A stretch of 9,362 bases of DNA from Ruminiclostridium sp. (lineage in GTDB: Bacteria > Bacillota_A > Clostridia > Oscillospirales > Ruminococcaceae). How positions within the stretch are numbered: the stretch's first letter is position 1; each line of letters opens with the position of its first letter. The notes below the pieces were generated by a model that was not told the origin of the DNA, made no database searches, and saw nothing but the letters and a program-made list of their open reading frames with translations. The stretch covers positions 1 to 9,362 of the forward strand of contig JAFZOA010000164.1 in assembly GCA_017550775.1 (NCBI GenBank), in the 5' to 3' direction. Below are positions 6,324 to 9,362 of this stretch, piece by piece. The translations under genes were made by a program, and so were the position numbers.

Positions 6324-7691
6324 TCAATAGCTTTCGTTTACCGAAAATGTTCCCTCGCCTTTCAGATAGCAGTCAAAGAAATCCACCATTATCCCGTTCA
6401 TGGTCTTCGAGCAGTACTCAACATCAACGTCCCCCGAGCCGAGCATCGACGCGATAAACGGCGAGATCAGCGGAAGATCTGTGAGATCCATGTGCTTTGC
6501 GCCCTTGAAGTATGTGCGGTATGCGTTCTCCGCATTGTCAAGTACGACATTGTTTGCGTAAGCATAACCGGTCTCTCTGAGCTCCGCGCTCATGTCATGG
6601 TGCTCGTCATTGTCGATGCACAGGAGAGGTGTAGTGTACGGCTCCTCGTTGATGATGTATTTCCCGTCCTCAAAGCCGATCTGCTCACCGAGCATTGTTC
6701 CGTCAATGTCTATGACTGCGGAGATATCGTCGCGCCTTCCGACTGTTACTGCTGTTGCGCCGCCGAGCGAATGACCCATAAGACCTATCCTGTCCGTATC
6801 TATGAGTGCCAGTGCGGAGGAGACTTTTTCGCTCCCGCCGTCCGGTATCGTCCAGCCGTCATAATTGCCGCTGCACGCTGCCTTGAAAGCGTCGATAGCA
6901 TAGTTCATGTCCGCTGTGCGAAGCTTTATCCACTCCTGCTCTGTACTGTATATATCCACGGTCTCGGTAGCGTCGATATCCTCGTTGCCGATATAAAGCG
7001 CGTTCTGCATAAATTCCGGATCCACCGTTATGAGCTTGCCCGTCGTGTCCTTCGTGAAGAACGCGTGATAGGGGTGATCGAGGCTTACCACAACGTAGCC
7101 GTTGCTCGCGAGCTCCCTGTACGCAGACATATTGCTCTGATACCAGCCAAATGCCCCGTGGCTGAAGAAGACCAACGGAAGCGAACCGTTCTGTATGCTC
7201 CCGGTCTCTTCGGGGTAGAAGATGTGTACCGGTATCTCTCTGAACGAGCCGTCGTTCTCGAAGGCTTCGAGCCTTGATGTATCGGTAAGTATCGCGCTCG
7301 TTTCCACGGGTGTGAATCCGCCGCTCACGGGTCTGTCGCCGTAGTCAATGAAGATGAACGCGGGAGCCATTGCAACGGAGATAAGAACGATGTGAGCGAG
7401 CGCGCCGACGATCATCGCGGGTCTCTTTTTCGGCTTGTCGTTCTTTCTTCCCGCAAGGTAAAATATACCCGCGATCACAAGCCTTATCAGAAGCATTGCC
7501 ACAAGTCCGGTGAAACGGAAGGACAGATCAATGCCGGGTAAGATCAGCATTATCAGAAACAGCACAAGCTCTATCGCGTTTACACTCAGACGTTTGAGCT
7601 TCCATTTTCCTTTTCTGTCCGCAGCGGTAAATTCAAACACCGCAAAAGCCGCCTCCGCGATAACGAAAATTGCAAGTAACAGTAATGTCAT
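6324..7691 (-). CDS. Membrane-anchored alpha/beta hydrolase (PAF acetylhydrolase-like)
   Basis: A 455-residue protein: about four N-terminal transmembrane helices (roughly 1-19, 39-54, 61-81 and 93-115), then a serine hydrolase domain. The nucleophile motif is GHSLGG (306-311) with Ser308; the oxyanion region is FFSHG (175-179); candidate acid residues are Asp328 or Asp330; the candidate catalytic His is His400 (KHMDLTDLP). This pattern matches the platelet-activating factor acetylhydrolase / dienelactone hydrolase groups. Positively charged loops (for example RKNDKPKKR) after helices 1 and 3 predict that the catalytic domain is outside the cell. I chose the ATG at 7689-7691 because AAAGGTGA lies nine bases upstream; the GTG at 7698-7700 abuts that site. 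It is the first gene of the operon with LytTR and DUF3021. The ester substrate is unknown. Confidence 0.88.
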   Translation of the reverse strand: MTLLLLAIFVIAEAAFAVFEFTAADRKGKWKLKRLSVNAIELVLFLIMLILPGIDLSFRFTGLVAMLLIRLVIAGIFYLAGRKNDKPKKRPAMIVGALAHIVLISVAMAPAFIFIDYGDRPVSGGFTPVETSAILTDTSRLEAFENDGSFREIPVHIFYPEETGSIQNGSLPLVFFSHGAFGWYQSNMSAYRELASNGYVVVSLDHPYHAFFTKDTTGKLITVDPEFMQNALYIGNEDIDATETVDIYSTEQEWIKLRTADMNYAIDAFKAACSGNYDGWTIPDGGSEKVSSALALIDTDRIGLMGHSLGGATAVTVGRRDDISAVIDIDGTMLGEQIGFEDGKYIINEEPYTTPLLCIDNDEHHDMSAELRETGYAYANNVVLDNAENAYRTYFKGAKHMDLTDLPLISPFIASMLGSGDVDVEYCSKTMNGIMVDFFDCYLKGEGTFSVNESY

Positions 7692-7731
7692 AATGAACAC
7701 TCACCTTTCAGTTGTTTTTTCCTGTGACACC

Positions 7732-7760
7732 ATAATACGACATTCCGGAAAGAAAATCAA
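7732..7760 (-). promoter_or_regulatory. Proximal promoter of the hydrolase/LytTR/DUF3021 operon
   Basis: On the minus strand TTGATT (7755-7760) and TATTAT (7732-7737) are 17 bp apart, ending about 40 bases upstream of the hydrolase start codon. The direct repeats at 7771-7806 begin 10 bp upstream of the -35 box, a typical activator position. A plus-strand ACAGTTAAG (7760-7768), which matches the classical AgrA half-site, touches the -35 box. Confidence 0.6.
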
Positions 7761-7770
7761 CAGTTAAGGC

Positions 7771-7806
7771 GGTAAGATGCTTTTTTCGCAGGTAAGATGC
7801 ATTTTT
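7771..7806. promoter_or_regulatory. Paired 16-bp direct repeats, candidate LytTR operator
   Basis: GGTAAGATGC followed by a T-rich hexamer occurs at 7771-7786 and again at 7791-7806, identical at 15 of 16 positions and starting exactly 20 bp apart, about two helical turns. The pair lies between two promoters and directly upstream of the proximal -35 box. LytTR proteins characteristically bind direct repeats at about this spacing, and a LytTR gene is second in the operon, so autoregulation is the natural reading. The repeat sequence itself is not one I recognise. Confidence 0.65.
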
Positions 7807-7833
7807 GTCCCGTTCTGCGCTGTTCCCATCAGT

Positions 7834-7862
7834 ATTATACCACAAGACCGCCGATAAATCAA
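7834..7862 (-). promoter_or_regulatory. Distal promoter of the hydrolase/LytTR/DUF3021 operon
   Basis: On the minus strand TTGATT (7857-7862) and a perfect TATAAT (7834-7839) are 17 bp apart, using the same -35 hexamer and spacing as the proximal promoter about 100 bp downstream. A transcript from here would carry a leader of roughly 135 bases including the direct repeats. Its better -10 box suggests the more constitutive of the two. Confidence 0.6.
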
Positions 7863-8128
7863 GTCGCTGCCGAGTCTATGCCGGGTCACCGGGCTCTCTT
7901 TCCATTTCCTCACAGGGCGCCGAAAACAGTATTATCGTAAAGCGACAATTTCGGGATTATCTGTCAGCTAAGCAACACTTCGATCATAATATGTTGCTTT
8001 TGCGACACTTCCGACCGTATCTGAATATTGAAATCCGTACTTATCTGTGGTATATCTCCGCCAGCTATCGGAGCTTCATACATCGTATTATGTGTATCTG
8101 CAAGCTTCGGTCTGCGGGCATAAAAATG
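7863..8128. other. Intergenic stretch without a supported gene
   Basis: I find no gene here. A plus-strand frame (7805-8179) starts inside the operator repeats, has no ribosome binding site and encodes an unrecognisable peptide, so I reject it. A 39-codon minus-strand frame (7964-8083) also lacks a ribosome binding site. The stretch contains an 8-bp inverted repeat AAGCAACA/TGTTGCTT (7970-7977 with 7992-7999) and three related motifs of the form GCRACAMTT starting at 7942, 7972 and 8002, exactly 30 bp apart. Confidence 0.5.
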
Positions 8129-8154
8129 TCTCCGCCGCAGTTCTGCGGCGGAGA
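8122..8154 (-). terminator. Rho-independent terminator for the metH transcript
   Basis: A perfect 12-bp GC-rich inverted repeat (8129-8140 with 8143-8154) is followed on the minus strand by CA and a run of five T (8122-8126 on the plus strand are A). It faces transcription coming from metH, whose stop codon is about 195 bases upstream. The stem is also preceded by six T on the minus strand, so on the plus strand it is followed by A, not T, and would not terminate in that direction. Confidence 0.65.
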
Positions 8155-8168
8155 AAAAAGCGGTGAAG

Positions 8169-8349
8169 AAAAATCATGATTTTTTCATATTACGGTATAA
8201 CTCATCTGTATGGAAGCTCACAACATCGCTCCATTCGCCTTCAATACCATTTGCAATATACCTTTCTCATATATACATATTTTTTGCCTAAGCAAAAGTC
8301 TATCTCTTCTGGTTCAACAAAAACCGCAGACGGTCGGTATTGTTTCCAA
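8169..8349 (-). other. metH 3' untranslated stretch with a possible decayed reading frame
   Basis: This AT-rich stretch lies between the metH stop and the strong terminator. On the minus strand one frame reads SAVFVEPEEIDFCLGKKYV (around 8330-8275) and stops at 8241-8243; a second frame, open from 8266 to the stop at 8174-8176, reads YIANGIEGEWSDVVSFHTDE. Joined by a single frameshift near 8266 they would form one protein-like sequence of about 50 residues. No start codon with a ribosome binding site is visible. A 16-bp palindrome (8169-8184) and a weak hairpin with a T run (8319-8335, just after the metH stop) are also present. This may be chance. Confidence 0.3.
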
Positions 8350-9362
8350 TTACCCCAGAACCAGCTTTGCGAAGTCCACCGTGTCCTTCGCATCCTTTGC
8401 ATAGCAGTCCGCGCCTATCGCGTCCGCGTACTCCTTCGTGAGCACCGCGCCCCCCACAACTACCTTACAGTCATGTCCGCTCTCACGGAGCAGCTTTATC
8501 GTCCGCTCCATAGCGCCGAGAGTCGTGGTCATAAGCGCGCTGAGCCCGACGAGCTTCACGTCATGCTCTATCGCCGCGTCCACCACCTTCTGCTCCGGCA
8601 CGTCCTTTCCGAGGTCGATCACCGTGTAGCCGTAGTTTTCCAGCAGCGTCTTCACTATGTTCTTGCCGATGTCGTGAATATCGCCCTTGACCGTGGCAAG
8701 CACGATCTTCCCTTTGCTTATGCGGCTCTCACCGCTCATCGCGGCCTTGATCGCGCCGAAGCACGCCTGCGCCGCGTTTGCGGAAAGTATGAGCTGCGGG
8801 AGGAATATCCGGTTCTTGCCGAAGTCGTCGCCCGCACGGTCAAGCGCGGGGATAAGCTCACCGTTGATTATGTCCATGGCGTTCTCGCCGGCTGCGAGAC
8901 GCTGCTTTGTGAGCGCTTCCGCGTCCTTGTCGAGACCCTTTTCTATCGCGTAGGCAAGCGTTACCTCCGCTTTCGGAGCGGCGGGCTTGTTGTTGGCAGT
9001 CTGTCCGTAGCGCTCTATGAACCCGACGGCGTTATCGTCATGCCCCGCAAGAACGCGGTACGCGAACACCGCCCCCGCCATTGCGGTAATGTTCGGGTTG
9101 ATGATCGGAAGGTCAAGTCCACACTCCATAGCCATTGACAGGAACGTGCTGTTGATAAGCTCGCGGGTCGGTAAGCCGAAGGAGATGTTCGACACGCCGA
9201 GTACCGTGTGCATACCGAGCTTTTCCTTCACCGTCCGCACGGCGTTGAGCGTCTCATACACCGCCGTTTGCTCGGTGCTTACCGTGAGGGTGAGACAGTC
9301 GATGAACACGTCCGAGCGCGGTATGCCGTAGCTTTCTGCTTTTGCCGCGATTCTCTCCGCAA
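8350..9362 (-). CDS. metH: Cobalamin-dependent methionine synthase, C-terminal part (5' end outside window)
   Basis: The frame is open to the right edge, giving 336 C-terminal residues; the GTG at 9307-9309 is internal and not the start. The first part is the end of the methyltetrahydrofolate (pterin) binding barrel, recognisable from GVSNISFGLPTRELIN and GLDLPIINPN. A linker leads to the helical cap domain and then the B12 domain with all three cobalamin signatures: GDIHDIGKN, whose His codon at 8674-8676 is the cobalt ligand; GLSAL, the SxL element; and VVVGGAVLT, the GG element. The enzyme transfers a methyl group from methyltetrahydrofolate to homocysteine through cobalamin. The protein stops after the B12 domain, without the C-terminal AdoMet reactivation domain of the Escherichia coli enzyme, as in many Firmicutes. 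A corrinoid protein/methyltransferase fusion for another substrate is less likely. Confidence 0.88.
   Translation of the reverse strand, partial: AERIAAKAESYGIPRSDVFIDCLTLTVSTEQTAVYETLNAVRTVKEKLGMHTVLGVSNISFGLPTRELINSTFLSMAMECGLDLPIINPNITAMAGAVFAYRVLAGHDDNAVGFIERYGQTANNKPAAPKAEVTLAYAIEKGLDKDAEALTKQRLAAGENAMDIINGELIPALDRAGDDFGKNRIFLPQLILSANAAQACFGAIKAAMSGESRISKGKIVLATVKGDIHDIGKNIVKTLLENYGYTVIDLGKDVPEQKVVDAAIEHDVKLVGLSALMTTTLGAMERTIKLLRESGHDCKVVVGGAVLTKEYADAIGADCYAKDAKDTVDFAKLVLG

Noticed and set aside
7942..8031. CRISPR array suggested by the 30-bp period
   Set aside because: Only about nine bases recur, imperfectly, and there are no conserved full-length repeats, spacers or cas genes.
7805..8179. 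124-codon plus-strand frame upstream of the hydrolase operon
   Set aside because: It starts within the operator repeats, lacks a ribosome binding site, crosses the opposing distal promoter and the terminator stem, and its peptide has no recognisable pattern.
8176..9138. 320-codon plus-strand frame opposite metH
   Set aside because: It is the complement of the conserved metH coding sequence; its arginine- and histidine-rich composition is typical of an antisense shadow.

Overview
The window looks like part of the chromosome of a low-to-mid GC Gram-positive anaerobe, most like a Ruminococcus-type member of the Oscillospiraceae. This rests on strong GGAGG-type ribosome binding sites, two LytTR-type regulators, a tandem ABC-2 exporter of the uncharacterised DUF990 kind, and a short cobalamin-dependent methionine synthase that ends after its B12 domain. 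The genus is an inference; no RNA gene is present to confirm it. Every convincing gene lies on the minus strand, so transcription runs from high to low coordinates.

Layout from right to left (5' to 3' for the genes). 9362-8350: the 3' part of metH, running in from outside the window. 8349-7692: about 650 bp without a confident gene, holding a minus-strand terminator (8122-8154), a possible decayed reading frame, and two well-formed tandem promoters separated by a pair of 16-bp direct repeats that look like an operator. 7691-5437: a tight three-gene operon of a membrane-anchored alpha/beta hydrolase, a free-standing LytTR DNA-binding regulator and a four-helix DUF3021 membrane protein. 5436-5102: a repeat-rich gap with a 28-bp-arm inverted repeat between 14-bp direct repeats, a GC-rich structured segment and a four-unit heptamer array. 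5101-3696: a two-component system of a LytTR response regulator and a soluble GHKL histidine kinase, with its own promoter. 3628-171: a four-gene ABC exporter operon of two paralogous ATPases and two DUF990 permeases, with its own promoter. 172-126: a strong terminator facing the other way, implying a plus-strand gene that ends near or before the left edge.

How the genes may work together. The two-component system sits directly upstream of the exporter operon in the same orientation, an arrangement typical of regulators that induce an exporter for a peptide, drug or lipid-like compound. The LytTR/DUF3021 pair is a regulator-plus-membrane-partner circuit, probably autoregulated through the direct repeats ahead of its operon, and its first gene encodes a hydrolase whose catalytic domain is predicted to lie outside the cell. 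Two independent LytTR circuits therefore lie back to back. The substrates of the exporter and the hydrolase cannot be read from the sequence. No CRISPR array, tRNA, rRNA, transposase or phage gene is visible.
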